Shown: positions 53,878-63,881, numbered from the stretch's first letter. The stretch: 64,000 nt of DNA from Sycon ciliatum (GCF_964019385.1 NW_027044571.1:29283-93282), one strand, 5' to 3'. Numbers and translations are program-made. The notes: generated from the letters alone by a model not told the origin.

Positions 53878-54225
53878 ATAATAATAATAATAGTAATGAG
53901 GAAAAATATACAGTTTCGCATGTCACTCAAGCAGTCAAGGCATGAGCGAACGATCTGTTGACAGTTTCTCGCCATTGTTTACGGTCATGAGCTTGGGTCT
54001 GGGCGTTGCTGATGGCAAGTTCGACACTCTTGAGATCCTTTCGGACAGTGTCGATCCAACGCATTGGGGGGCGTCCGCGTGGCTTCTTGATGTCAGAGAT
54101 GTCAGTGGCTAACATCAGTGCCTGGTATGATGGAGAGTTTGGGCCTTGTCGGACAACGTGGCCAAACCATAGATTTCGACTTTCTCTGCAAATAGAGGTA
54201 CCGTTCATAGGGATGCTATTAAATC
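53878..54225 (-). mobile_element. LINE C-terminal fragment with (TTA)n tail
   Basis: The minus frame 53927-54208 reads LWFGHVVRQGPNSPSYQALM, KKPRGRPPMRWIDTVRKDLK and HDRKQWRETV, the standard end of an RTE-like or related LINE ORF. The 3' end is (TTATTA)n at 53878-53895. About 90 residues survive. Confidence 0.65.
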
Positions 54226-54424
54226 TGTTTGGGAGTACAGGTGATTATTGGTGATGTGATGAGGATGGTGGATATTCATGAGAAATTTCAGCTTCTTCCT
54301 ATGTCATTCAGTATATCTAATTATTATTTGGAAGAAAGTGTTTTGGACAATGTCCAAAGTGTGGGTATCGGGGACCTGCCAGGTTTTAGGTGTAATGTAG
54401 AATTAGGTGACCAGCGGTCCCTGC

Positions 54425-54602
54425 ACCTGCAGTGCGTAGATTCCTCCAGTGTCATACAGTGCGTAGATTCCTCCAGTGGCAGTGCCATACAGTGCGTAGA
54501 TTCCTCCAGTGCCATACAGTGCGTAGATTCCTCCAGTGTCATACAGTGCGTAGATTCCTCCAGTGTCATACAGTGCGTAGATTCCTCCAGTGTCATACAG
54601 TG
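54425..54602. repeat. 27-bp minisatellite
   Basis: About six copies of GTGCGTAGATTCCTCCA plus (G/T)TGTCATACA, with one 33-bp variant holding an extra GGCAGT. The unit length is a multiple of three, so several frames stay open, but nothing around it looks coding. Confidence 0.9.
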
Positions 54603-54956
54603 ACTGTAAAATGTAATCTAAAATTCAGTATGGTGCCTGGTTTCTCCTCCGACTTTACTGCTGATTCCAATGGTGAAGATCCCAGGTTGTTCGGAGCATC
54701 CGTTCGCGAGTTGTAACAGCTTGAAGTTTGCACTAAATTTGGTGACATCATGATGACGTCAGAAACTTGCCCAGACTAGGCCGGATTTATGACGTCAGAG
54801 AGATAGACTTTGCATGGGAGTAGATGAGGAAACCAATTTCTTTCTTGTATCTCTGCAACAATGAATTTCATACTATAATTTTTTCCAGTTGGAATACCGG
54901 TAGGGTGCCATGTGTCCCATACCGAAGTTTTAAGAAGATCCAACTTCTTTGGGACA

Positions 54957-55632
54957 ATAGGGCTTGAAAGTGCTACGTCACAGCATAGCAAAGCTAGGTC
55001 TACCCTATTTGAACATCCCCCGTTCTTTTCCTCCTACTCCACTTGGCTCCAACTGCCTCCCAGTGTTAGACAAGCTCTAGATATGCCCAAATTCCGTACC
55101 CTCGTCAGACAGCACTTCAGTATCTCCCAGTAAACAAAATCACAGTCACCACTTCCGCTGCATAGCTCACTGAGCATCCCATTGCTTTGTAAGTTGCTAA
55201 TCCCTTCCCACTTTGTGTACGTGCTCTTCATTTTCTTTTTTCTCTTCTTCCGTGGTTGGTCTCACCCTCTCCTCAATTCAATTGGCTGTCTTGACATGCC
55301 ACGAGGTGCAGAAATAAATAAATAGATAACAATTTCAAAAATTCAAAAACTGGATCCACTTAGATCCAGTTTATGTATGGATCCAAGCACACTTCAAGCG
55401 GTCTTGCTCACAGCAAGGTGATATAGCCAGTAAAATTTACTGGGTTGGCTAATGGGGGTGGGGTGACAACTGGTGGCTAAGAAAAAGTCACACCTGCATT
55501 CGACGCGTGGGTTGCTATGCACCCATACACTGAGGCAATAGCAAAGACACACCTTACTGGATCCAAAATAAAAATCTGATGTGAACTTACTACTCCCTGG
55601 CCGTTTTTGACGTCATCACTTTCAAGCACTAT
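54957..55632. mobile_element. MITE (as at 14465) interrupted by a LINE 3' end
   Basis: Starts ATAGGGCTTGAAAGTG and ends CATCACTTTCAAGC, inverse to the 14465-14828 copy. Between GCATAGCA (54987) and TAACAATTTC (55327) lies a ~340-bp LINE tail: plus frame FEHPPFFSSYSTWLQLPPSV, MPKFRTLVRQHFSISQ, stop, 3' UTR and (AAAT)n. The undisturbed order is visible in the 14.5-kb copy. Confidence 0.7.
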
Positions 55633-55743
55633 GAAAATTATAATAATAATAATAACACAGTTGCGCGTAATGGAACATTAATATTGTGCAACACTAATGT
55701 TCGGTCCACTGCTGTCTTGATGAATCTTTCCGTTGTTCTAGTT

Positions 55744-55912
55744 CAGTATCATTAGTTGTAGACCATCGCTCTCCGTGCCGGTTTGTCCCTTGCCCGCTCA
55801 GTCGCCAGGTCGAGATCCCGCACTGTGGTGAAAGTCATTCCGGTCTCTCTCATGTCCTCCGCAACGCTGGTTGCCAACGTCTTTCTTGGGCGCCCTGGCC
55901 GGCCTCGGGAGT
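55744..55912 (-). mobile_element. LINE C-terminal fragment (RGRPGRPRKT type)
   Basis: The minus frame reads DSRGRPGRPRKTLATSVAED, MRETGMTFTTVRDLDLATER and ARDKPARR before a stop, a typical LINE ORF end. 3' flank is AT-rich with (AAT)n at 55639-55653. Confidence 0.5.
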
Positions 55913-56439
55913 CTTGGGTCAAGTAGATGCCCTATGGAGAGCCAACATACTGAAATTTCCTCATCTACTCCCATACAAAGTCTTCCTCTCTGACGTCATA
56001 AACCCGGCCGTGTCTGGGCAAGTTATTGACGTCATCATGATGTCACCAAATTTAGTGCAAACTTCAAGCTGGTATAACTCGGGAACGGCTGCTCCGATCA
56101 ACCTGGGACCTTCACCATTGGAATCAGTGCTTTTTTCGCTACATGTTGTGAAGTTTTCTTTTTAGGCTGAACTTCCCCTTTAAGTTACTGTATAAGTAGA
56201 AATGTTTCGTTCACGAAATCTTTCGTTACATCACTCCACCAGCAGGCTTGTCATGTACTACATTTCGTTGTTAGTCGAGGCCTGTCACCCCTAACGTTCA
56301 GAAAAAAACTTTAGTTTGGTACAAACTTTAGTTATTTCGTGCCCCCTAACGTGTATAAGGCAATAAGCAAAATCAGCGAAGCGGACATTGGACGTAATCA
56401 TGTACAATATTAAAAGATGTATAAAAAGTTGGAAAAAAG

Positions 56440-56477
56440 TTTCCGAACACGTTTTCTAGAGACATTCATCAGGGAAA
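56440..56477 (-). ncRNA. minimal hammerhead motif in the 3' region of PLE copy E
   Basis: In sense: TTTCC (stem I), CTGATGA, ATGTCTCTA (poor stem II), GAA, AAC-GT-GTT (stem III), C at the cleavage position, GGAAA (stem I, 5 bp). The core is fully canonical; stem II has decayed. Stem III differs from copies A/B (AATCGATT) yet stays self-complementary. Confidence 0.5.
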
Positions 56478-56715
56478 TACGTCTCAATACTGAAATCTAG
56501 CAATAAACAACGATATATATGTGGAAGAGGACGAAATGCAGTATGTGAAAGAAAATAGGAGAAAAGAAGGTGAAGTGCAAAAGACAAGAGAAGTGTGAAA
56601 CTAATAACATAGGTGAGCAGGTGAGAAATAATAACAATGTGAGACTCAGAGAGGGTGAAGTGTAAGTAGTACGCTCAAGGGTATGTGGGTGGGTGTATGT
56701 GCGTGTGTGTGAATG

Positions 56716-57072
56716 CTAAGAGAATAGTCTAAGTTTAGTGACATTTTCTTTCTGGATGCATAGGTTGGGGTTATGTTTGCGCATGAAAACAGCTTCCAAT
56801 ACTTTAAGTTCACTAAACCTACGAGCACGGCACAAAACTGTGAAGCAAGAGTCATCATAAACTGAACGGCACTGACTGTTGGACAACAGGTGTTTCTTTA
56901 TTGCGGATCTCTTTCCAGTATCATCACCCTCACCTTGCAACTGTCCACTGTTGGCCTCAACATCCGCGTCCTGCTCTCCGTCACTGCCAGTACCTTCATC
57001 GTCCGTGGTCTGCCGATCCTCATCCTCCGTCAATATTATTGTCACATCCGTTGCTGCTTCAGGTACGTCCAA
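56716..57072 (-). pseudogene. PLE GIY-YIG C-terminal block
   Basis: Acidic stretch (DDEGTGSDGEQDADVEAN), then SAIKKHLLSNSQCRSVYDDS and LKVLEAVFMRKHNPNLCIQK, ending LRLFS. Closest in wording to copy B. No RT or GIY-YIG start, so only a remnant. The first residues come from the inverted arm. Confidence 0.65.
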
Positions 57073-57234
57073 TGTCCGCTTCGCTGATTCTGCTTGTTGC
57101 CATATTAAAGTTATTGTCTCCGCGCCGCTTATTCCTAACGAATATAGCGAAAATAAATTCCAAACGAAAATTTGTACTTATACCGTATACAGAAAGTAAC
57201 GTGTTATATAGTAACGTGAAAAGCGTGTACTTAC

Positions 57235-57326
57235 CCCAGCATTCCCACAAAAACTATCAAACACGTCCTGTGCCGTATGCTGACCAGGTAGTGCCAGGTA
57301 TGTGTTGTACAGTGCACTCTCAGTTG
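57235..57326 (-). CDS. possible small exon with GTAAGT donor
   Basis: On the minus strand, after CAACTGAG, the frame SALYNTYLALPGQHTAQDVF, DSFCGNAG runs to GCTGGG|GTAAGTAC. Composition looks coding, but a second frame is also open and no family is recognised. Confidence 0.25.
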
Positions 57327-57442
57327 AGGAGCCCCCTTTCGAACCCAGACAATCTTTTCGTGATTGGTCTCTTGTATAGCCAGCCCAAGGTAACGAGCAC
57401 GTGCAAACTTTGCTTTACTTTTTACGGATTGTAGATTTGAAA

Positions 57443-58159
57443 ATGGCAACGCCTGCTCCGGCTCCTGCAAGCCAGGACAACGCACAGGCTACAGCAAGCC
57501 AGGCCAACGCTGCATCACCGGTTGCTGCCGCTAGCCAGGGCAACGCGGCATCACCGGTTGCTGCCGCTAGCCAGGGCAACACGGCCCCACCGGCCGCTGC
57601 CGCTAGCCAGGGCAACACGGCCCCACCGGCCGCTGCCTCTAGCCAGGGCAACGCAGCCCCACCAGCCGCTGCCGCTAGCCAGGGCAACACGGCCCCACCG
57701 GCCGCTGCCGCTAGCCAGGGCAACGCTGCCCCACCGGCCGCTGCCGCTAGCCAGGGCAACACGGCCCCACCGGCCGCTGCCGCTAGCCAGGGCAACGGGG
57801 CCTCACCCGCCGCTGCCGCTAGCCAGGGCAACGCAGCCCCACCGGCCGCTGCCGCTAGCCAGGGCAACGCAGCCCCACCGGCCGCTGCCGCTAGCCAGGG
57901 CAACACGGCCCCACCGGCCACTGCCGCTAGCCAGGGCAACACGGCCCCACCGGCCACTGCCGCTAGCCAGGGCAACGCAGCCCCACCGGCCGCTGCCGCT
58001 AGCCAGGGCAACGCTGCCCCACCGTTCGCTGCCGCTAGCCAGGGCAACACGGCCCCACCGGTCGCTGCCGCTAGCCAGGGCAACGGGGCCTCACCCGCCG
58101 CTGCCGCTAGCCAGGGCAACGCGGCCCCACCGCCTGCTGCTGTAATCGACGGTTTGCAG
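57443..58159 (+). CDS. putative exon encoding a 13-residue-repeat Ala/Pro/Gln-rich protein
   Basis: ATG in good context (AAAATGG) opens MATPAPAPASQDNAQATASQ, then about 16 tandem units of AASQGN(T/A)APPAA (13 aa, 39 bp) and a unique end VIDGLQ at CAG|GTAAGA, a near-consensus donor in phase 0 (239 codons). Third positions vary while the repeat keeps frame. No signal peptide or known domain; low-complexity, probably disordered. It could be a genuine first exon (next candidate exon 58989-59030) or a chance frame through a minisatellite. Confidence 0.4.
57505..58140. repeat. 39-bp minisatellite
   Basis: About 16 units built on GCTGCCGCTAGCCAGGGCAA followed by C(A/G)C(G/A)GCCCCACCGGCC, with small substitutions between units. 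Confidence 0.95.
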
Positions 58160-58177
58160 GTAAGACTAGTATCATAC

Positions 58178-58318
58178 ATGTAGCTACAGTTGCACCCTCC
58201 GGTGTAGCTACAGTTGCACCCTCCGGTGTAGCTACAGTTGCACCCTCCGTTGTAGCAACAGTTGCACCCTCCGGTGTAGCTACAGTTGCACCCTCCGGTG
58301 TAGCTACAGTTGCCCCCC
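58178..58318. repeat. 24-bp minisatellite
   Basis: About five and a half units of GTAGCTACAGTTGCACCCTC plus CGGT, ending in a run of C (58314-58325). Confidence 0.9.
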
Positions 58319-58739
58319 CCCCCCCTTCCAGCACCCTCAGCTGATGAATGAGAAGAAGTACTGTGTTCTCTTTTCAATATTGATTTCTAGCATGCATTTA
58401 CACCAGATATGATGCTGGTTTGGAGATACGCATGCATTGTGTTGTACATTGGAATGGCCACTTGAAAGTACTGAAGTACGAAAAACGCAATCTTACGAAC
58501 TTTGAGGCTCCATGAGCACAACAAAGTGGATACGGGACCGCCGGAAGCAGTTTTTGATTGGTCCGCTAGTTTCAGTGCCTTTCATACACTCTGTGTATGA
58601 CATGGCGGGTACACATGACCTCCGGGCCATAGCAATATACATGTGCTGGTGGTTAGAATGTTGGTCCGGTGAGAACTTGACCAACCGGACCGGTTCCGGC
58701 GGCCCTGGAATACATATCTCCGCATCTCAAAGTATAATG

Positions 58740-58977
58740 CAGTCGACTCTAATTATTACGAGCTCGCATATAGCGAATTTCGTGATTTATAGCTAACTCT
58801 TGTCTATGTCCCTTTTTGAACCCATACAAAATTGACCCTTTATAGCGAGCATTTTTCTTTTATCGCGAACCAAATTGTGTAGGGCCTCATGTAAACCAAG
58901 TGCGTGAACTCATACTGTCATTGGTCACTTGCCAGTCATGACTTGCTGCATGTATAGTGTAAGTGCATTTCTGTTCT
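58740..58977. mobile_element. right-truncated pogo-like MITE (CAGTCGACTC family)
   Basis: Collinear with 4568-4880 from CAGTCGACTC through TTTTTGAACCCATACAAAAT to TGCATTTCTGTT, then diverges. The break lies 11 bp before the acceptor of the candidate micro-exon at 58989. Confidence 0.6.
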
Positions 58978-58988
58978 TATTCCTGTAG

Positions 58989-59030
58989 ATGCTGAGGCCA
59001 ATGCAATTGCCCCGTTCACGTGAGGCACAG
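58989..59030 (+). CDS. candidate 14-codon micro-exon
   Basis: Acceptor TTCTTATTCCTGTAG, then 42 bp (MLRPMQLPRSREAQ) ending CAG|GTAAGC; phase 0 on both sides, so it joins in frame to 57443-58159. Both splice sites are strong. The following exon is not established. Confidence 0.3.
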
Positions 59031-59071
59031 GTAAGCACCCATTTTGCTGTGCCTTCAAGTGTGACATCTAT

Positions 59072-59257
59072 AGTCAGACCTCGCTTAACCGCACACTGAT
59101 CCGTTTTCCACAAAATTATCCGGATAGGCGAGGGAACCGGATAACTGAACTACGTTTATGTTGGATCCATCACATATGCTGTACATCTGTAACCAGCTCT
59201 TTTCTTCCGAGTCGCGAGGGATCCGGATAAGCGAGGACCAAGCAAGGTCTGACTGTA
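59072..59257. mobile_element. pogo-like MITE, TIR CAGTCAGACCT
   Basis: Left end TAGTCAGACCTCGCTTAACC, right end GGTCTGACTGTA, with internal inverted ATCCGGATA motifs. The left terminal C has been lost. TA-flanked style like the other families here. Confidence 0.55.
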
Positions 59258-59458
59258 TCACTACAGGTCGGAAGGGGGGGGGGGGTGAGGAGTTGCTCTA
59301 CGTAATTATTTATGAAAATCCGTACGTCATACGCGCTGGGGAGCGAGGGCAATTTTCATAACTAAAACTCTCCCTGTGTGTAGGAAAGCGCACTCCTACG
59401 TTCGGTCCTCCGCAGCAGGACCTTTTGAAATATCTTTCTCATGTTCTCGCACAAACAG

Positions 59459-59602
59459 TCCTGGGCCACACCACGTACACCGGTTGTTACCAAATGTCCA
59501 CCCAGGCGGGCATCCGATCAGGGATAATCAGGGATGCCGATGATGCCCTCCTGGGTGAACATTTGGAAACACTGGCTGTGCATGGTGTGGCCCAGGATGA
59601 CG
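59459..59602. repeat. ~144-bp imperfect palindrome
   Basis: TCCTGGGCCACACCACGTAC and CAAATGTCCACCCAGGCGGG are mirrored by GATGCCCTCCTGGGTGAACA and GGTGTGGCCCAGGAT. Open frames through it (59425-59757) are probably by-products. Confidence 0.65.
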
Positions 59603-59759
59603 GTTTCCATGTTACTGCTTGGAGGGGAAGTGAAAAGATGACAAGCCTGCAACTGAGCTTCAAAGTTCTAAAAATATGCCCACTTAGTAAAGTCATGATA
59701 TTCACATATTTTTTGCTGATGCAAGGCCACGTGCCTGGTTGTACACGAGCAGAGTAAAC

Positions 59760-60100
59760 ATGGTCAAGGGAGAAGGAAGGTGCCAATCGGCTGTCATGTG
59801 AATGAAGGGTCGAGCATGATCGCCGGAAGGGGCTTTCTCCGTGGAATAATAGAACACTTTGTTTCAGATTTACTCTCAGTTCAAGTAATATGCCTTTATT
59901 CCCCAAGCTATGCAACAGCCGCCATGGCCTGCGTGGCAAGTGAAAACATTGAAAAAATACAATCTGGATCCATTTCAAGAACCCAGGAGCCTGTACCCGC
60001 TACTTTTCGTAGTTGGAGCGCTCTGGCACTAGAGCGACTAGCTATCCTAATGTCTGTGGTGCCTCCTTTGCACCATGGCTGGTAGCTCAGCCTACTTAAA
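59760..60100. other. no recognisable gene
   Basis: No supported ORF or repeat until the hammerhead-like motif at 60114. Confidence 0.35.
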
Positions 60101-60113
60101 GCTTATACTTATC

Positions 60114-60161
60114 GCTGGACTGATGAGGCCGTTTTGGCCAAAACAGCTTGCTGTCCACAGC
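60114..60161 (+). ncRNA. hammerhead-like motif with full stem III (G12 changed)
   Basis: In order: GCTGGA (stem I), CTGATGA, GGCC-GTTTT-GGCC (stem II), AAA where GAA is expected, ACAGC-TT-GCTGT (stem III), C at the cleavage position (GUC), CACAGC (stem I, 4 of 6 pairs). Same layout and stem sequences as 60788-60835. The G12 to A change should abolish activity. Confidence 0.5.
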
Positions 60162-60204
60162 ATTGGGTAACAAATAGTTACATTACGCCATGGTTCTACA
60201 CCTG

Positions 60205-60310
60205 TAGCTTATTTATTTTTATTTTTATTTATTTTTCAACACAAAACATGGGATTCGAACCCGCGCACTATCACCCTGCATGCTTTCCCTTGCTACACTT
60301 TGCATACATA
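60205..60310 (-). mobile_element. tRNA-derived SINE-like fragment with (AAAT)n tail
   Basis: On the minus strand: A-box-like TAGCAAGGGAAAGCATGC, B-box GGGTTCGAATCCCATG, then AAATAAATAAAAATAAAAAT. The anticodon region is not tRNA-like. Confidence 0.45.
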
Positions 60311-60477
60311 CATGTCCTACTTGGTCGCTTCATGTTATGATCCTGCCATAGAAGGCCCTGCAATGAAGTTGAATGTGTTAGCCAGCTACACTGTAGCTGT
60401 GTTTGACACGCTAGCGGTACGGTACGGAACCAATACGGGATAGCACGACAGGCATGGCACATCATGTGACGATGGCT

Positions 60478-60612
<135 letters not shown>

Positions 60613-60779
60613 CATACTGCCCAAAAGCCAGGACCCTGGTTAGCGCCGGATGCTACTAAAGTAATATCTTTGCTTAGCTTCAGGAATAATAATATCTCCC
60701 CTCCCGTTGCACGTCCTCTCTCCCCTTCCCACCCCCACTCCCTCCCTTTTTCAGCCACACATACACTCATATATAATTA

Positions 60780-61845
60780 TACCCAGTGCTGTAGACAGCA
60801 AGCTGTTGCGGCCATAAAGGCCTCATCAGTACGGCTACGAGCTAAATAGGCCGAGTGGCAGTGGCAACGGTGCGGTTGGTGCTGGGCATGAGGTAGAAGC
60901 GGAGCGACGATGCACAGCCAAGCCACCGCGGCTCCGGAACCAATGATGACACCGGGGGCACTGACATGCACCTCTCTGCTCCGAAACCGGCTTCTGCCGT
61001 TCAGCCGTGCACTTGTGCCTAGCGAGGTCGCCCTGACGTGCGAAGTGCGGGCGCATGTGCAGCAAGTCACCGGTGCCGGTACGGGGGGATCCGAGGCGTC
61101 CGAGGTGTAAGCCAAACCTCCAGACTGGACGAGAGTCACAAGCCACTCTGTACCAGTCCGCTTCAAGGTCTCGTGAGCGGAGGTCCTTCACAGCGCAGTG
61201 TTTACACCACCGACGTGGGCCATGTGCCTGGCGACGAGATGGCAGGGTGCCAAACAGCAACTGCTTGGGCAATCATACGTCGTCCATGCGGGCGACATGG
61301 TCCAGCCACTCGAGGCACCGGTTCTGAATCTTTGTGACGCTGGTTTCGGAGTCGCCCCACCATTCAAGCAGCTGGTTGTTGGATACGCGGTAATCCCAGC
61401 AACGATGGCGTGATGTACCCAATATCGACCGCACGCGTCACATGTGGAACCAGACATGCGACGGAGGTCCTGCTTCAGTAGCGCCCAACACTCGGACCCA
61501 TACAGGAGCAGAGACAGGACACAGCGTTTAATATGAAGATCTAAGTTCTTGTTCCTGAAAACAGCTTGCTGCAGAGCACAGCAAGCCTGGGACGCACTTG
61601 CAACCTGAGCGCTGATATCCTGCAATGATCGGCCGCCACAGTGGATGATGCATCCTAGGTACGTGAATTCCGGCACACACTCAATCTCCACACCGGAAAG
61701 CTGCATTGGCGCCTGGTCCGCAGCCGTGACGCCAGCTCCCGCAACCAAGAACTTGGTTTTGATCGTACTCACTGTGAGACCGAACTCCGAAGCGGTCGAG
61801 TTGAACAGGTCCAAGGCAGCCTCAGCACACATCACTACACACCTT
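60780..61845 (-). pseudogene. zinc-finger LINE, copy 2 (RT end, fingers, 3' end)
   Basis: Minus frames: AALDLFNSTASEFGLTVSTI and LSLLLYGSECWALLKQDLRR (post-FADD part of the RT region), then, after frame breaks, PKQLLFGTLPSRRQAHGPRR. C2H2-type fingers follow (CP.C..WFRSRGGLAVHRR; RPHFARQGDLARHKC). The 3' end carries the hammerhead-like motif at 60788-60835. The 5' border joins directly to the finger region of copy 1. Confidence 0.6.
60788..60835 (-). ncRNA. hammerhead-like motif at the 3' end of the zinc-finger LINE (A13 changed)
   Basis: In sense: GCCGTA (stem I), CTGATGA, GGCC-TTTAT-GGCC (stem II), GCA where GAA is expected, ACAGC-TT-GCTGT (stem III), C at the cleavage position, TACAGC (stem I, 5 of 6 pairs). 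A single core change (A13 to C) is present. With the 60114 copy, a consensus of the two would have an intact core. Confidence 0.5.
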
Positions 61846-61849
61846 GGAC

Positions 61850-63570
61850 CTTGGACGCACTGCCATATTCTGGCTATGCCGACCCCATGGGGGTTGAGCA
61901 GGTTCGGAACAGTAGGGGCGATGACGGGATAGGTCCTGTGGTCTATTGGAACGCCGACCGCAATTGCAAACGATGCAGAAGGAGCTGCGGTCTGTGTTGG
62001 TTGCTCTGGCCGAGCCACGGCTGCACTTGTGGCGCTTCATGCCTTGACGCGATAGCACACAGCGGTTGCAGCGGCCGCAGTGGAAGCTGCAGCGTTCGCA
62101 GGACATATTGTTCGTAACTGGTGACTCCAGTGTGTCAGAAGATGTCTCTGCTGGTGATGTTGCTGGCGAGCACTTATGCCGGGCAAATCCACCCTTGCTC
62201 CGGAACCATCTGTCGCACTGGTCGCAGTGACAACTTCCTGGCTGTTGGCTTACAGGCAGGACACGCGTAGCTGTACACTTGTGTCGCTTCCTGTCACTTA
62301 CACGACTGAAGGAGCAGTGACAAGTTTGGCACACAACCAGTGATGGTTGAGGTCTGTTCTGCTTGTCTGGCAGAAAACGTTAAGCCTTACGCCATTTGGA
62401 GCGAGAAGAGTTGGCCACTTCATACCAGTCGTCAAGTGGTTTGACGTCACTCCGAACATAGTCTCGCCACCTTTTTGCGGACCATGGACAGGTCTGTTGT
62501 TTGGAAACGAACCGAACAGGAGAGCCTTCGGGATGCGCTCATCCTCCATCCTTGACACATGACCAAGCCACTCAAGGCGACGTCTGCTGAGACGACACTC
62601 CATGTCCAAGGTATCGCCCCAGCGCTCCAGAACTGCAACATTAGTTATCTTGTCATTCCATATATCTTGACGACTGATGCCCAGGTTGGTGCGGACACAA
62701 CGGAAATGAAAGACAGACCAAGCATCAACATCAGCCTGTAGCGGTACCCAGCATTCGGACCCATAGAGCAGCGTCGACAGCACACAAGCATTGTACATTG
62801 ACCGTTTGATGGATATTGTCAGTGTTACGTCGTGATATATCAATTTCTTCAGAGCGTCAAACGCTTTGGAAGCCTGTGCGATCCGGGATGTGACATCATC
62901 ATCATGACATCGGCCGTTGCTGTGTATGTTGGATCCAAGGTAACGAAAAGACGACACGTGGGCAATCTCCATAGTTTGAATCGCGAGCGGCTCTAGATCA
63001 TCGTTAGAGATGTTGGAGCCAGAAACCATGAACTTGCTTTTGGTGGCACTGACGGTGAGACCAAACTCGCTGCATACATCCACAAATACCTCCAAGGCTG
63101 AAACTGCGGCCTGGCGTGTGGCTGCCACACGAGCGGAATCATCAGCAAACAGGCGCTCTGTCAGCTCCAGGGATCTATCGCGGCGACTACGGTGGTGGAG
63201 TAGCTTCCCATCTTGCTCGAAGAAGACCGTTGCTCCTAGACCATGGATAGACTTCACTTGTTGCCGCCAACAATGCATCACTGCTCACATAAAGATGTTG
63301 AAGAAGACATGGGCCATGCACCATCCTTGCCGCAAGCCGTTAGTCACAGGGATGGGGTCAGCTTCAACATTCGACAGACGAAGAGTTGCGGTCATGCCGT
63401 CATGGAATGCATGGTTAACAGCAATCACCTTCTCAGGGACACCAGCTTTTCCCAGTACTTGAAGTACTAGCCACAGACACTCTCGCGGAACTGAGTCACA
63501 GGCTTTCTTCAGGTCGATGAAGATGAAGAAACACTTCTGCTCATGCTCGTAGCTTTTCGATTAGTTTCCT
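61850..63570 (-). pseudogene. zinc-finger LINE, copy 1 (RT plus C2H2 tail)
   Basis: Minus frames in order: FIFIDLKKACDSVPRECLWL, NGLRQGWCMAHVFFNIFM then an in-frame stop; 62298-63281: FADDSARVAATRQAA, YLGSNIHSNGRCHDDD, LLYGSECWVPLQADV, RRRLEWLGHVSRMEDERIPK, ALLFGSFPNNRPVHGPQ. After a frameshift, 61822-62334 gives fingers CQTCHCSFSRVSDRKRHKC, CDQCDRWFRSKGGFARHKC and CGRCNRCVLSRQGMKRHKC. Stop and frameshift make it dead. The 5' side is truncated near a CA tract at 63598. A C-terminal C2H2 array is unusual for LINEs. Confidence 0.65.
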
Positions 63571-63799
63571 TGCCGCAAAGATCATGTCAGCACTACACAT
63601 ACACACACACACACACCATGTGCAATGTACCATGTATACGCCCGTTGCAAGAGAAGCTCGCAAACCTGCAAATGCACTGGATGTGCACCCTCAGATTTTC
63701 TCCTCTAGAACGATAGTGGACAACATCTGAATGACAGATCAAGATTAGCGCCAGATAACTGTCCACTGATTCACACAACCTGCGAAGTCATGTGAATCG

Positions 63800-63834
63800 A
63801 CCACCACATACACACACACACACTCACGCACGCG

Positions 63835-63879
<45 letters not shown>
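63800..63879. repeat. (CA)n microsatellite
   Basis: CA tract with CG interruptions, directly followed by CGCGCAGACTCAGACATGCC of the SINE-like repeat. Confidence 0.9.

Positions 63880-63881
<2 letters not shown>

Larger units (their letters stand above)
56350..57135 (-). mobile_element. Penelope-like element copy E
   Basis: 57064-57130 is inverted relative to 56361-56400 (ACGTCCAATGTCCGCTTCGC and its inverse), so this copy too has an antisense piece at its 5' side. It continues to the conserved terminus TTAAAGTTATTGTCTCCGCG. The sense part covers only the acidic linker, the GIY-YIG end and the 3' region. Confidence 0.7.

Noticed and set aside
57415..58377. Long antisense frame (320 codons) through the Ala/Pro repeat
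   Set aside because: It is the mirror of a 39-bp minisatellite, whose unit length keeps several frames open on both strands; the plus frame has a start context and a splice donor, the antisense one has neither.
59425..59757. 110-codon plus frame as a host exon following 58989-59030
   Set aside because: It runs through a fold-back palindrome (59459-59602), and the nearest strong acceptor leads into a stop; joining in frame needs a weaker AG.
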